This document shows, in pieces, positions 9,271 to 19,357 of a stretch of DNA of 50,304 bases. The stretch covers positions 1 through 50,304 of the forward strand of contig JAJFFQ010000054.1 in NCBI GenBank assembly GCA_021776565.1. Direction: 5' to 3'. Source of the DNA: Robiginitomaculum sp. (lineage in GTDB: Bacteria; Pseudomonadota; Alphaproteobacteria; Caulobacterales; Maricaulaceae). The notes under the pieces are model-generated. The model worked only from the letters and a program-made list of their open reading frames with translations, searched no databases and was not told the origin of the DNA. How positions within the stretch are numbered: position 1 is the first letter of the stretch; each line of letters begins with the position of its first letter. Made by a program: the position numbers and the translations under genes.

Positions 9271-9340
9271 CCCAAACTTATCCGACGCTGGCGCTGATGA
9301 GGTATAGTTATGGCTGGTTGGTATCCTCTATTGTGTCATT
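9271..9340 (+). repeat. Dispersed intergenic repeat, copy 1
   Basis: This stretch begins CCCAAACTTATCC, continues with GGCGCT and a GGTAT block, and is followed by TGTCATTACCGG. The same order of blocks occurs at 19127-19190, also followed by TGTCATTGCCCG, with scattered substitutions between the copies. It has no open reading frame. It fills the gap just downstream of pyrG and is probably a degraded mobile or repetitive intergenic element. Confidence 0.6.
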
Positions 9341-9375
9341 ACCGGAACAAGAAACATAATAGCCCAATTTGGTGA

Positions 9376-11058
<1,683 letters not shown>

Positions 11059-11074
11059 TTAAAGAGAATTTATC

Positions 11075-11422
11075 TCATTCTTCTTCAGGAAGTGGCGCAG
11101 GTTTTGGCTCAGGCTCTTCAATGATTTCGGGCAGGGCTTCGGGCAATGTTGTTAGCGTATCTGTAACCGGCACCCCGATCACAACGCTATCGCCAGACTT
11201 TCCCAAATTAGGCACAACCGTCAACAAAACACTTGTGCCAAAAAACAAGGCACCAAGAATTGAAGTGGAATTGGTCAGAATGCTTGTCGCTCCACGCCCG
11301 GACATCAACGCACCCGGCCCGCCGCCAATACCCAATGCCCCGCCTTCGGAGCGTTGCAGCAAAACAGTTGCCACCAGCGCAGCACAAATTAAAAAGTGTA
11401 TGGTCAATAATACGGTAGTCAT
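11075..11422 (-). CDS. secG: Protein-export subunit SecG
   Basis: Small subunit of the SecYEG translocon in the inner membrane. The 115-residue protein has two membrane helices (about residues 3-22 and 50-70) flanking the conserved loop LLQRSEGGALGIGGG. The C-terminal tail is long, acidic and proline-rich (from about residue 90), a variable feature of alphaproteobacterial SecG. It sits between the receiver-like gene and pyrG on the same strand. The usual partner tpiA is one gene further upstream. Confidence 0.92.
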   Translation of the reverse strand: MTTVLLTIHFLICAALVATVLLQRSEGGALGIGGGPGALMSGRGATSILTNSTSILGALFFGTSVLLTVVPNLGKSGDSVVIGVPVTDTLTTLPEALPEIIEEPEPKPAPLPEEE

Positions 11423-11484
11423 GGCAATGGCATTTCAAAAGCAGATTATAGCAAAAACCGACACGATCAGTGTCCGTTCGGGCG

Positions 11485-12456
11485 CTATGTAGCGCAGGTC
11501 AGGTCGCGGCGCCAGTCCCGCACGCTTTGCTCTTGCAGTTTTTCGCGCAAGATATTCACCGTGCGATCCACTTCACCATCTGAACGCTCCACAGAATCTC
11601 CATCTGTGTAGGCAGTAAACGCTCCCAGGGCTAATTCTTTTATCAAGCGCAGCCTTTGGCTGGTTTCACCCCCAGGCTCCAGAGCCTCGGTGGTGATCTC
11701 AACCAGCGCACTGGCCAGTTCAACCGCATCAGGTGATCCACGCCCCCGTAACCGGCGGCGCAGTTCCCGTGCCAACCCGTCAATTTCTTCAGCACTGATG
11801 CTGGCACCGGTTTCCGGATCATCAAGTTTAAGTTCAATGGCCACAAGGATACGCATTGCTAGCGTTCTAATGCGTTCACGGCTCATTTTCTGGCGGGCTT
11901 CTTCAATAGCCTCACTGTGAGAAACGGCGATGCCCTGCTCACCATCAGCACTGCTTTTAAGTGTATTTGGAGGATGGAAAAGTTCTGCACTATTTTCACG
12001 ATCGCGCTCACTTCGCCTGTCCGGGCCAACATAGTTTCCGGTAACCACAAAGCCCTTGCGCGATGTAACTGCAGCATGCACACGCGCGGCCAGGTCGCGA
12101 GTGGAAAACGGGCGCAAAAGTAAATCATCAACCCCGGCATCAACAAGCTGGCGCACATTGTCACTATGCCGGTTCCAGCTTGTGGTGATTGAGACAACAA
12201 AAGGATTAACCCCTATATCACCAGTGCGCAGTTTTTTCATCAAGTCAGCGACGCCGCCGCCGACATTGTGAACTTCGGCGACGATCAGGTCATAATCGCC
12301 ATGGGACACGTGTTTGCTAAAATCCTTGAATATCTGGATAGACTCGATTTCACGAAAGCCAATTTCAAACAACGCCGCCCGCGTCACGCGCAAATTTGTG
12401 GGTTCTGTATCAAATAACAGAACTTTGGCGTCTTGAAATTTCTTGCTTTGATCCAT
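11485..12456 (-). CDS. Degenerate receiver-domain (REC-like) protein
   Basis: The first ~130 residues of this 323-residue protein have the layout of a response-regulator receiver: KVLLFDTEPTNLRV (residues 11-24), YDLIVAEVHN (55-64), VVSITTSW (87-94) and DDLLLRPF (110-117). The phosphorylatable Asp position is Glu61 and the conserved Lys is Arg115, while the Asp16/Glu18 pocket and a Thr near 91 remain. Phospho-signalling is therefore unlikely; Glu61 may mimic a permanently active state. The C-terminal ~190 residues are largely helical and charged and I do not recognise a DNA-binding domain. An in-frame TTG at 12480 exists, but GGAG sits 11 bases before the 12456 ATG. It lies between tpiA and secG. 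Confidence 0.7.
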   Translation of the reverse strand: MDQSKKFQDAKVLLFDTEPTNLRVTRAALFEIGFREIESIQIFKDFSKHVSHGDYDLIVAEVHNVGGGVADLMKKLRTGDIGVNPFVVSITTSWNRHSDNVRQLVDAGVDDLLLRPFSTRDLAARVHAAVTSRKGFVVTGNYVGPDRRSERDRENSAELFHPPNTLKSSADGEQGIAVSHSEAIEEARQKMSRERIRTLAMRILVAIELKLDDPETGASISAEEIDGLARELRRRLRGRGSPDAVELASALVEITTEALEPGGETSQRLRLIKELALGAFTAYTDGDSVERSDGEVDRTVNILREKLQEQSVRDWRRDLTCAT

Positions 12457-12553
12457 TTCCCCGTTGTCTCCACTGCGCAACTATCAAGCTGGCAGTTGGG
12501 TAATATGAACTTGAGGTGTTGATAATACTTTACCAGAACCCCTGGAATTATAA

Positions 12554-13306
12554 CTAATACTGCGTTTTTATGATCCCATAAAAATCTGTTGCAGACAGGC
12601 TGGCCCCACCAATCAGACCACCATCAACGTCTGCAAGGCTGAAAATTTGCTCTGCATTGCCGGGCTTGACCGAACCTCCATAGAGAATACGTGCATCAAT
12701 CATGTCTGCACCATCTGCTTGCCCCAGTCTCTGGCGCAAATGTGCGTGCATGGCAGCAATATCATCTAGCGTTGCCACTTCACCGGTGCCGATCGCCCAA
12801 ACCGGCTCATAGGCTATCACACAATTTGCAGCACAAGCGCCGTTAGGCAGTGAACCAGCAACCTGGCCACCTGCCACATCAAACGCACGCCCGGCCTCGC
12901 GCTCGGCCAGAGTTTCGCCAACACACACGATGGCAATCAGGCCCGCAGCCAGCGCCGCTTCGGCCTTGGCCTTCACAATGGCATCAGTTTCGCCATGATC
13001 TGCCCGCCGCTCCGAATGCCCGACAATAACATAGCTTGCCCCGGCATCTTTTAGCATTTGTGCGGCAATATCGCCGGTATGGGCACCCTTGATCCGGGCA
13101 TGGCAATCCTGCCCGCCTGTATGAATGCCGCTTGTCTTTGCATCGCGTGCCAAGTCCGCCAGCAACGTTGCCGGCGGGCAAATTAAAACATCTGCATTCG
13201 CTGGAGTAGCCCCGCCCATGAGGCGAGCAAGATCAGTGATCTGTTTACGCGCACTTTGCAGGCCATTCATTTTCCAGTTTCCTGCAATTAAAATTCTTCG
13301 TGTCAT
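12554..13306 (-). CDS. tpiA: Triosephosphate isomerase
   Basis: Interconverts dihydroxyacetone phosphate and glyceraldehyde-3-phosphate in glycolysis and gluconeogenesis. The 250-residue protein has GNWKMNG with Asn10 and Lys12, VGHSERR with catalytic His97, AYEPVWAIGTG with catalytic Glu167, and the phosphate-binding LYGGSVKPGN near the C-terminus. The frame is open 96 codons further upstream, but the family's N-terminus starts at the ATG at 13306, and the extension runs into the divergent ppiD gene. tpiA and ppiD are divergent with about 136 bp between starts. Confidence 0.97.
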   Translation of the reverse strand: MTRRILIAGNWKMNGLQSARKQITDLARLMGGATPANADVLICPPATLLADLARDAKTSGIHTGGQDCHARIKGAHTGDIAAQMLKDAGASYVIVGHSERRADHGETDAIVKAKAEAALAAGLIAIVCVGETLAEREAGRAFDVAGGQVAGSLPNGACAANCVIAYEPVWAIGTGEVATLDDIAAMHAHLRQRLGQADGADMIDARILYGGSVKPGNAEQIFSLADVDGGLIGGASLSATDFYGIIKTQY

Positions 13307-13442
13307 AACTTGCTCTATTCCATAATCCTCAGAATTTGGTTTCCTAGCAGCATGGGTGATATTGGGCAATTGCACGTCTTGCCGTGCGCGCAGCACCCGC
13401 CTACATTCGGTCTTCTTTTCTATCCGCTCATCGGAGACCAGA

Positions 13443-15335
13443 ATGCTCGAACAAATGCGCTCAATGGCCAAATCACCGCTGGCCGTTGTTCTCATCGGCC
13501 TGTTGATTATCAGTTTTGCTGTCTGGGGTATTAGTGACGTGTTCCGCGGCGGGCAAGGCGATGCTGTAGTTATTGTTGGCCCCAACAAGGTCACCGTTCA
13601 GGACTATGCTCTGGCCTGGGATCGCGAACTGAATCGCGTCATTCAGCAAAGCGAGGGCAAGATCACCTCCAAACAGGCGCGTGACTTTGGTCTGGCCGAG
13701 CAATTATTGCAACGTATGACCAATGATGCCGCACTGGATGCCAAAGCGGCGCAGCTTGGCATTGGCATGTCAAACCGGCTCATAGCCCGTGAAATAAGAG
13801 AGCTGGCAGCCTTCAAAGACCCGATCACCGGAACATTTGGTGAGGAACAATACCGCTCTACGCTGGCCAATGCCCGCTATACCCCACAACAGTTCGAGCG
13901 TGATGTGCGTGGTGATCTTTTGCGAACGCAAATGACCGACCCTGTGGTCAGTGGTATTATTGCCCCACGATCCATGGCCCGCATCGAACTTGGCTATCAG
14001 GGTGAACGTCGCCACATCATTGAAATTATACTACCCCATACCATCATCCCCGAAGCACAAGACCCCGGCGAAGAAGACTTGATCGCCTATTTGAGCGAGC
14101 ACGAAAGCGCGTTCAAAACGCCCGAGTTTCGCGTCGCAACCCTTGTGACTATATCGGCCACAGACATTGCCGACGAAATTGATGTCCCGGAAGAAAAAAT
14201 CATAGAACTTTTTGAATTTCGTCAGGCCGAACTTTCCGAGCCGGAAAGGCGCAGCTGGTTGCAAATCAGCACCATAGATGAAGCCACTGCCAATATCGTT
14301 GTTGATCGACTGACCAATGGCGAGACCGCAGAAGAAATCACCAAATCGCTGAACCTGGATGCCGCGCTTGTGTTTGAAAACACGGTGGTCAGCAACACCC
14401 CGGACGATCAAATTGCCGAAGCCGTTTTCGCTGCAAAAGCCAATGAAACAGGCGCCAGCGAGGGTCGCCTTGCCTGGGCCGCGTGGCAGATCAACACCAT
14501 CACGCCAGCGGTTGAAAAAACCCTGGAAGATGTGCGCGAAACCTTGCATGAAGAATTCATCAAGGAAGAAGCGTCGGATCAACTGTATGAACTGGTCGGT
14601 AATTTTGAAGACGCAAGAGCCGGCGGTGCCACAGTGGAAGAAGCCGCAGAGGCGGCGGGCTTGTTATTGCTCACTCTGCCACCTGTGGATCAATTCGGGC
14701 AAGACAAAAACAACCAGCCTGTGTCGTCGTTTGATGGTGAAACAGAGATTTTGAAAACCCTGTTTGAAACCGATGAAGCGGTAGAATCAGAAATACTGGA
14801 AACAGCCGCCGGCGATTATTATACCATCCGCACAGACGCCATAACAGCACCGCAAACGCCCGTATTGGATGATATTCGCGAGGCCGTCACCAATGCCTGG
14901 AAAACCAATACCCGTGCCCTGGCCATCAAGGCCATGGCAGACGAGATAGAAGCGGCCTTGAAAACAGGCGAAAATGCCAACGATGTTGCCGCACGTTATC
15001 CCGGTGCACGGGTTGAATCAGCCATCTTGCAACGCAATCAGGATGTGGCACCGTTAACGCCGCGCCATGCCGGGCAGTTGTTTGCCATTGCCAGAGGCGA
15101 AGTATCCATGGCCCCCGATCAATCAGATCAAAACCTGGTTATTGCCCGCCTTGAAGCCATCCAGCCAGCAGGCGCAGCCCCGAATGACCTCATTGAGTTG
15201 CGCCGCTCATCCATTGGTAATGCCCTGGCCGCCGATATGCAGTCTGCATTCCTGCAAGGTTTACTGACACAATATAATGTGCGCCAGGATCCACGGCTCA
15301 AGGCATTGGCGCTGGGCGACAACCCGGAAGGTTGA
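13443..15335 (+). CDS. ppiD: PpiD-like peptidyl-prolyl isomerase/chaperone
   Basis: Inner-membrane-anchored folding factor at the exit of the Sec translocon. The 630-residue protein has a short cytoplasmic start, one membrane helix at about residues 12-29 (PLAVVLIGLLIISFAVWGIS), then a SurA_N-like region in the periplasm. It has at least one parvulin-like region, weakly conserved in the middle of the protein, so isomerase activity is uncertain. GGAG lies 8 bases before the 13443 ATG, which I chose over a 29-codon upstream extension. trpE follows at once, its likely start only a few bases after this stop, the ppiD-trpE order common in alphaproteobacteria. Confidence 0.88.
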   Translation: MLEQMRSMAKSPLAVVLIGLLIISFAVWGISDVFRGGQGDAVVIVGPNKVTVQDYALAWDRELNRVIQQSEGKITSKQARDFGLAEQLLQRMTNDAALDAKAAQLGIGMSNRLIAREIRELAAFKDPITGTFGEEQYRSTLANARYTPQQFERDVRGDLLRTQMTDPVVSGIIAPRSMARIELGYQGERRHIIEIILPHTIIPEAQDPGEEDLIAYLSEHESAFKTPEFRVATLVTISATDIADEIDVPEEKIIELFEFRQAELSEPERRSWLQISTIDEATANIVVDRLTNGETAEEITKSLNLDAALVFENTVVSNTPDDQIAEAVFAAKANETGASEGRLAWAAWQINTITPAVEKTLEDVRETLHEEFIKEEASDQLYELVGNFEDARAGGATVEEAAEAAGLLLLTLPPVDQFGQDKNNQPVSSFDGETEILKTLFETDEAVESEILETAAGDYYTIRTDAITAPQTPVLDDIREAVTNAWKTNTRALAIKAMADEIEAALKTGENANDVAARYPGARVESAILQRNQDVAPLTPRHAGQLFAIARGEVSMAPDQSDQNLVIARLEAIQPAGAAPNDLIELRRSSIGNALAADMQSAFLQGLLTQYNVRQDPRLKALALGDNPEG

Positions 15336-15340
15336 ACCCA

Positions 15341-16861
15341 TTGGCTGCAGACAATAAAAGCCCGGACGCAGCATTTTGCCTGCGTTATGAAGAGGGCGTC
15401 GCCCAAATCCTCACGCGCACAATCATTGATGATCTGATAACCCCGGTTGGGGCCATGCTGCGCCTTGGCACGGATACACCCAACATTTTTTTGATGGAAT
15501 CAGTGCAGGGTGGTGACTGGCGTGGGCGTTACTCCATGATCGGGCTGGCGCCTGACGCCCTATGGCGGGTGAGAGACGGCAAGGCCGAGCACTCCCATGG
15601 CGGCTCATCCTGGCAAATTATGGATACACAGCCGGTGGACGCGCTAAAAGAGTTTGTCAACGCTGCCCGCATTGATCTGCCGCCGGGTCTGCCGCCCATG
15701 GCCGCTGGTGTTTTTGGTTATCTTGGCTATGACATGGTACGTCATGTCGAAGTGCTGGACGAGCCAAACCCGGATGTTCTGGGCCTTGATGATGCATTAT
15801 TGTTGCGTCCAACCCTGATTGCCATTTTCGACAGTGTTGCACAGGAAATAATACTGACCACCCCCGTGCGACCAACACCAGAAACAAATGCTGAAACAGC
15901 TTATAAAGCCGCTATGGAACGCCTTGATGGTCTCGCGCGACGCCTAAATGTTTCGTCTGGCATGTCCAGTGTGCTACAGGGCAAGGAACGCTTGGCACCA
16001 CCACAACCGGCAAGCAATACAGACCCCGCGCATTACCGGGCAATGGTGACACGCGCCAAAGGCTATATAAAGGCGGGCGATATTTTTCAGGTCGTTCCCA
16101 GCCAGCGTTTTAGCGCGCCATTGGCTGAACCAGCTTTTGCGCTTTACCGTTCCTTACGGCGCCTGAACCCGTCACCATTTTTGTATTATCTGAATTTTGA
16201 CGCCTTTTCAGTGGTTGGTTCCAGCCCGGAAATTCTGGTACGGGTGCGCGATAACAAGGTCACCATACGCCCCATTGCCGGCACCCGCCCGCGTGGGGCC
16301 AATCCAGCCGAGGATGCGACGCTGGAGGCCGACCTGCTGGGCGACCCCAAGGAACGGGCGGAGCACCTGATGTTGCTTGACCTTGGGCGTAATGATGCCG
16401 GGCGGGTGTGCAAAACCGGCAGCGTCACCGTTACCGAGCAATTTGGCGTGGAACATTATAGCCATGTGATGCACATTGTTTCTAATGTCGAGGGCGAACT
16501 GGACAAGGGCAAGGATGCCATTGACGCCCTGTTTGCCGGGTTTCCCGCCGGCACCGTTTCTGGCGCACCAAAAATACGGGCCATGGCAATTATTGATGAA
16601 CTGGAAGTGGAAAAACGTGGCCTTTATGCCGGGGCCATCGGCTATTTTTCTGCGGGCGGCGATATGGATACCTGCATCGCCCTGCGCACAGCCATGGTTA
16701 AAGATGGCGTCATGTATGTCCAGGCCGGGGGTGGTGTTGTGCTGGATAGCGATCCAGAAACCGAACGCATGGAAACAGTGCATAAATCACAGGCACTGTT
16801 CCGGGCGGCGGCACAGGCCTGGCGCTTTACCGCACCTTCAAAGTCCGGCGGATCGCGATAA
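15341..16861 (+). CDS. trpE: Anthranilate synthase component I
   Basis: Converts chorismate to anthranilate using ammonia or glutamine-derived ammonia, the first tryptophan-specific step. The 506-residue protein has the feedback-site region LMESVQGGDWRGRYSMIG near the N-terminus and the catalytic signatures IAGTRPRGANP, LLDLGRNDAGRV, YSHVMHIVSNVEG and FPAGTVSGAPK. Two TTG starts are possible. GGAAGG directly abuts the one at 15332 but lies 9 bases before the one at 15341, so I chose 15341; no ATG is available. trpG, trpD and trpC do not follow: the next gene is convergent and overlaps the last 24 bp. The glutaminase subunit must be encoded elsewhere. Confidence 0.95.
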   Translation: MAADNKSPDAAFCLRYEEGVAQILTRTIIDDLITPVGAMLRLGTDTPNIFLMESVQGGDWRGRYSMIGLAPDALWRVRDGKAEHSHGGSSWQIMDTQPVDALKEFVNAARIDLPPGLPPMAAGVFGYLGYDMVRHVEVLDEPNPDVLGLDDALLLRPTLIAIFDSVAQEIILTTPVRPTPETNAETAYKAAMERLDGLARRLNVSSGMSSVLQGKERLAPPQPASNTDPAHYRAMVTRAKGYIKAGDIFQVVPSQRFSAPLAEPAFALYRSLRRLNPSPFLYYLNFDAFSVVGSSPEILVRVRDNKVTIRPIAGTRPRGANPAEDATLEADLLGDPKERAEHLMLLDLGRNDAGRVCKTGSVTVTEQFGVEHYSHVMHIVSNVEGELDKGKDAIDALFAGFPAGTVSGAPKIRAMAIIDELEVEKRGLYAGAIGYFSAGGDMDTCIALRTAMVKDGVMYVQAGGGVVLDSDPETERMETVHKSQALFRAAAQAWRFTAPSKSGGSR

Positions 16862-17845
16862 CAAACCGCGCTCAAGTTTTTGTTTGCGCGCCATGGCGCT
16901 GCGCAGGGACACCAGTTCTATGCCATTGCGCTCAAGATGTTTTAGCCATGTTTGCAAGGCGGCAATGCTCTGTGGCCGGGGATGGGCAATGATAATTGCA
17001 ACGCCGTTATCGCGGGCCAATTGCTCGGCTCTTTGCATTTGAATGGCTATGGCGTCCGGCGTATCAATATCGTCCAAAAATACATCCCGCCGGATAACCG
17101 GCACACCGCTGCGTTCCACCGCCCCAGCAGCGGCACTGGCCGGGCTGGTCATTGAGTCCAGAAATACAAGCCCTCTGTCGGCCAGGTTTTCGGCCAGTTG
17201 CTCAACACATTTCATACAAGAGGTATATCGACTACCCATATGATTATTCACGCCAATCACACCCGAAACTCGGGCAAGTGCGGCCATTAGACGCTGGCGA
17301 TTTTGTGCTGCGGGCAAAGCACGAAGCAAAGCCCCCGGCCCCGGATCCTCCAGCCCAAAAGGCTCCATCGGCATATGCAGAAGCACCTCATGCCCAGCTG
17401 CCTGAGCGCGCGCCGTCCATTCTGCGGCATCACTGACGTACGGCAGCACCGCCAACGTTACCGGTGCGGGAAGCGCAAGCGCCATATCTGACCAATGCCG
17501 GGCCGGGCCAATATCATCAATCACCAAAGCAATCATCGGCGTATTGTAATGATGCCCTTGCGTCTGCCTTGCCATCAATGATGCTGTTGTCTCGTTCAAG
17601 GGTGAACTTGCGGGTAGGGAAAATTTTGATTGGGTTTTGGCGCTGGCCCCGGCACGCATGGGCGCAATGCTGGCTAGTGCGGTGACAAGCATTACAACAC
17701 CTGCACATGTGCCAACCCAGGCAAACCAGCCAAAATGCCGCACCGGGCGACGGGGCTTTATCCCGTCATCAAAGGTAAGCTGGCGGCGAATTGTCGCCAG
17801 GCGATCATGGCTATCGCCACCAGAATCAGTCGTGTGCCGGATCAT
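16838..17845 (-). CDS. Divergent polysaccharide deacetylase-fold protein
   Basis: Member of the divergent polysaccharide deacetylase family (YibQ-like). The 335-residue protein has one membrane helix near the N-terminus (WVGTCAGVVMLVTALASI) and an extracytoplasmic domain. The first motif is MIALVIDDIGPARHW; later come LLHMPMEP, GVNNHMGSRYT, LVFLDSMTS and IIAHPRP. These keep the Asp and His positions of the fold. The substrate is unknown for the family. Start choice is uncertain: an ATG at 17845 is used here, while a TTG at 17947 would add 34 residues and overlap the SdpI-like gene by 4 bases. The 3' end overlaps trpE by 24 bp tail to tail. Confidence 0.82.
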   Translation of the reverse strand: MIRHTTDSGGDSHDRLATIRRQLTFDDGIKPRRPVRHFGWFAWVGTCAGVVMLVTALASIAPMRAGASAKTQSKFSLPASSPLNETTASLMARQTQGHHYNTPMIALVIDDIGPARHWSDMALALPAPVTLAVLPYVSDAAEWTARAQAAGHEVLLHMPMEPFGLEDPGPGALLRALPAAQNRQRLMAALARVSGVIGVNNHMGSRYTSCMKCVEQLAENLADRGLVFLDSMTSPASAAAGAVERSGVPVIRRDVFLDDIDTPDAIAIQMQRAEQLARDNGVAIIIAHPRPQSIAALQTWLKHLERNGIELVSLRSAMARKQKLERGLLSRSAGL

Positions 17846-17943
17846 CCGCCAATCAGGCGCATTTATGGTTACCAGAAGGTTAGCGATTTGATGCGAAGGC
17901 CTAGTTTTGGCTGGGCCTCGAAAGATTGAAAGACGGCCTTGTT

Positions 17944-18525
17944 TCAACGGGCAAGTCTAAGCCAGGTGATGCGGGCAATGACCAGCAAGATCGGGCCAGC
18001 AAGGATGGGTAAGGCGACAATGTCTGCAAGCCGTTCAGGCAGGACAAGCCAGGCAATGGCATAGCCAAAACCAGCGAGAACAAACATCCATCCGGCAAAG
18101 CGTTTAAGCGATTGCTCTTTTGTTGATGAACACGCTGCCTGGCTCAGAGGTTCAAGTTTTTTGGGCAGGGCATTGCCAATAATGACCATAAAGGCACCCA
18201 GCATCACCGCGACAAGGCGGTCAGGTGAGCTGTCTTCAATAATGTGATAGCTTTGCGCAATTTTAAGGCCAAAAGACCCGGCGAGCATCAAGCCGGCAAA
18301 GCTGATGCTACTCATCAATGTTTGTTTGCCACCTTCGATTACCCGAGCGCAGGCTTTGGATCGTTGAAACAGTTTTATGCTGATCCATGCCGCTGGCAGG
18401 AAGGCCATGCCGATGAACCATCGTATGCTTTTATCCGGCTCCAGCATCCACATCCACGCGCCAAGGGCGACAACCAAAAAAACTATAAGAGGGGCAAGGG
18501 AGGCGAAAAATTTGGTACTAATCAT
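17944..18525 (-). CDS. SdpI-like membrane protein
   Basis: A 193-residue integral membrane protein with about six hydrophobic segments. The segment VIIGNALPKKLEPLS followed by LKRFAGWMFVLAGFGYAIAW matches the conserved GNxLPK...AGWxFVLAG region of the SdpI family, which in Bacillus subtilis gives immunity to the SdpC toxin and sequesters the repressor SdpR. Its start overlaps the end of an SdpR-like repressor gene by 8 bases, the same partnership. No SdpC-like toxin gene is in the window, so a signalling or envelope-stress role seems more likely than immunity. The assignment is by motif and partner. Confidence 0.7.
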   Translation of the reverse strand: MISTKFFASLAPLIVFLVVALGAWMWMLEPDKSIRWFIGMAFLPAAWISIKLFQRSKACARVIEGGKQTLMSSISFAGLMLAGSFGLKIAQSYHIIEDSSPDRLVAVMLGAFMVIIGNALPKKLEPLSQAACSSTKEQSLKRFAGWMFVLAGFGYAIAWLVLPERLADIVALPILAGPILLVIARITWLRLAR

Positions 18526-18817
18526 GTTGAATATCCTTTGTGTCTTTAGTAGCGTTCAGTTCCAGCCCAATCGCACCGGTAAAGCCAAGCAAGGCATCTT
18601 CCAGCACCGACAGTTTCAGCCGGTAGATCACCGATTTACCGTCTTTGCTGGCATCGACAAGATTGGCTTCACGCAGCACAGCAAAATGCGCCGACATGGT
18701 TGGCTTGGAGACGGTGAAATGCGCCGCCAGTGCGCCCGCGCTCATGGGCTTGTCGCGCAAGAGTTGCAGGACGTGCCGCCGGGTCGGGTCAGAGAGAGCT
18801 TTGAATACCTTGTTCAT
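18518..18817 (-). CDS. ArsR/SdpR-family transcriptional repressor
   Basis: A 99-residue winged-helix regulator. MNKVFKALSDPTRRHVLQLL opens the family's helix 1-2 region, then SKPTMSAHFAVLREANLV is the recognition helix and wing start. The cysteine metal ligands of ArsR/SmtB sensors are absent, as in SdpR-type regulators. It is the first gene of a two-gene operon with the SdpI-like membrane protein. A 12-bp perfect palindrome and a -35-like TTGACA lie directly upstream, which suggests autoregulation. No Shine-Dalgarno sequence is visible before the ATG, so the mRNA may be leaderless. Confidence 0.88.
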   Translation of the reverse strand: MNKVFKALSDPTRRHVLQLLRDKPMSAGALAAHFTVSKPTMSAHFAVLREANLVDASKDGKSVIYRLKLSVLEDALLGFTGAIGLELNATKDTKDIQHD

Positions 18818-18825
18818 GAATAGAC

Positions 18826-18853
18826 AATTAGCTAATTATCTAAATGATGTCAA
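18826..18853 (-). promoter_or_regulatory. Promoter and operator of the SdpR/SdpI-like pair
   Basis: On the minus strand TTGACA (18848-18853) resembles a -35 box. AATTAGCTAATT (18826-18837), a perfect 12-bp palindrome, covers the place where the -10 box should be, with GCTAAT 15 bases from the -35 box as the best match. The palindrome ends 8 bases before the start codon. A dimeric ArsR-type repressor binding here would block RNA polymerase. The sequence is seen; the regulation is inferred. Confidence 0.5.
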
Positions 18854-19000
18854 TACCAGAATGACAAAAACCAATTATTGCCATAACCGCACTCATGCGA
18901 AGACTGATCGTCATCATCAACGCCAAAATAAGAGACCAAATCAAAAACAATCAACTGAGTTGATGAGACATTGAGGTAAAATCACAGAACAACCCCATCC

Positions 19001-19100
19001 GTGTCGTCCCGGAAAGGCGTGAGCCTTATCCGGGAGCCATTGTGCATTTCAACTCACCATAGGCCCCGGATAATTTCTGAGGAAATTTCCGGGGTGACAC
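19001..19100 (-). repeat. 100-bp CCGGG intergenic repeat, copy 1
   Basis: The reverse complement of this stretch aligns with 41087-41187 along its whole length. Both begin GTGTCACCCCGGAAATTT, have ATTATCCGGGGCC near base 30 and CCCGGATAA near base 70, and end CCGGGA(C/T)GACAC. Each copy is two CCGG hairpins joined by about 30 variable bases. No reading frame is present. Confidence 0.8.
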
Positions 19101-19126
19101 CACTGGAGGGAAAACCTGGAAAACAT

Positions 19127-19190
19127 CCCAAACTTATCCAACCGGGGGCGCTAATGGGGTATGATTGTGATTGTGTCTGGTAGCCTTGGC
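19127..19190 (+). repeat. Dispersed intergenic repeat, copy 2
   Basis: Second copy of the element at 9271-9340. It shares CCCAAACTTATCC, GGCGCT, ATG, GGTAT and a terminal GGTA(G/T)CCT block in the same order. Here it lies between two CCGG-type palindromic repeats (19001-19100 and 19206-19285), making a composite of three repeat types in a gene-free stretch of about 700 bp. Confidence 0.6.
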
Positions 19191-19205
19191 AATCTCTCCC
19201 AAATT

Positions 19206-19285
19206 GTCATTGCCCGACTGGTTCGGGCAATCCAGAACGGCGTTGCAAAGCAAGACTGGATTACCGGGACAAGCCCGGTAATGAC
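19206..19285. repeat. 80-bp palindromic GTCAT...ATGAC element
   Basis: The element runs from GTCATTGCCCG to CCCGGTAATGAC. Its two ends are inverted copies, and each half is itself a hairpin (TGCCCGA/TCGGGCA; TTACCGGG/CCCGGTAA). The same architecture occurs at 32029-32105 and 34466-34542 and as a half copy at 47047-47073. It resembles paired REP elements or a small MITE. Confidence 0.75.
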
Positions 19286-19357
19286 GGCACGTGGAAACTG
19301 GTAGAATTGATAAGACAGTCGAGGAATGACAAGAATAAGGGTAACGCAGAATAAAAT

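Noticed and set aside
15332-15341. Tryptophan attenuator leader before trpE
   Set aside because: ppiD runs to within a few bases of trpE, leaving no room for a leader peptide and terminator.
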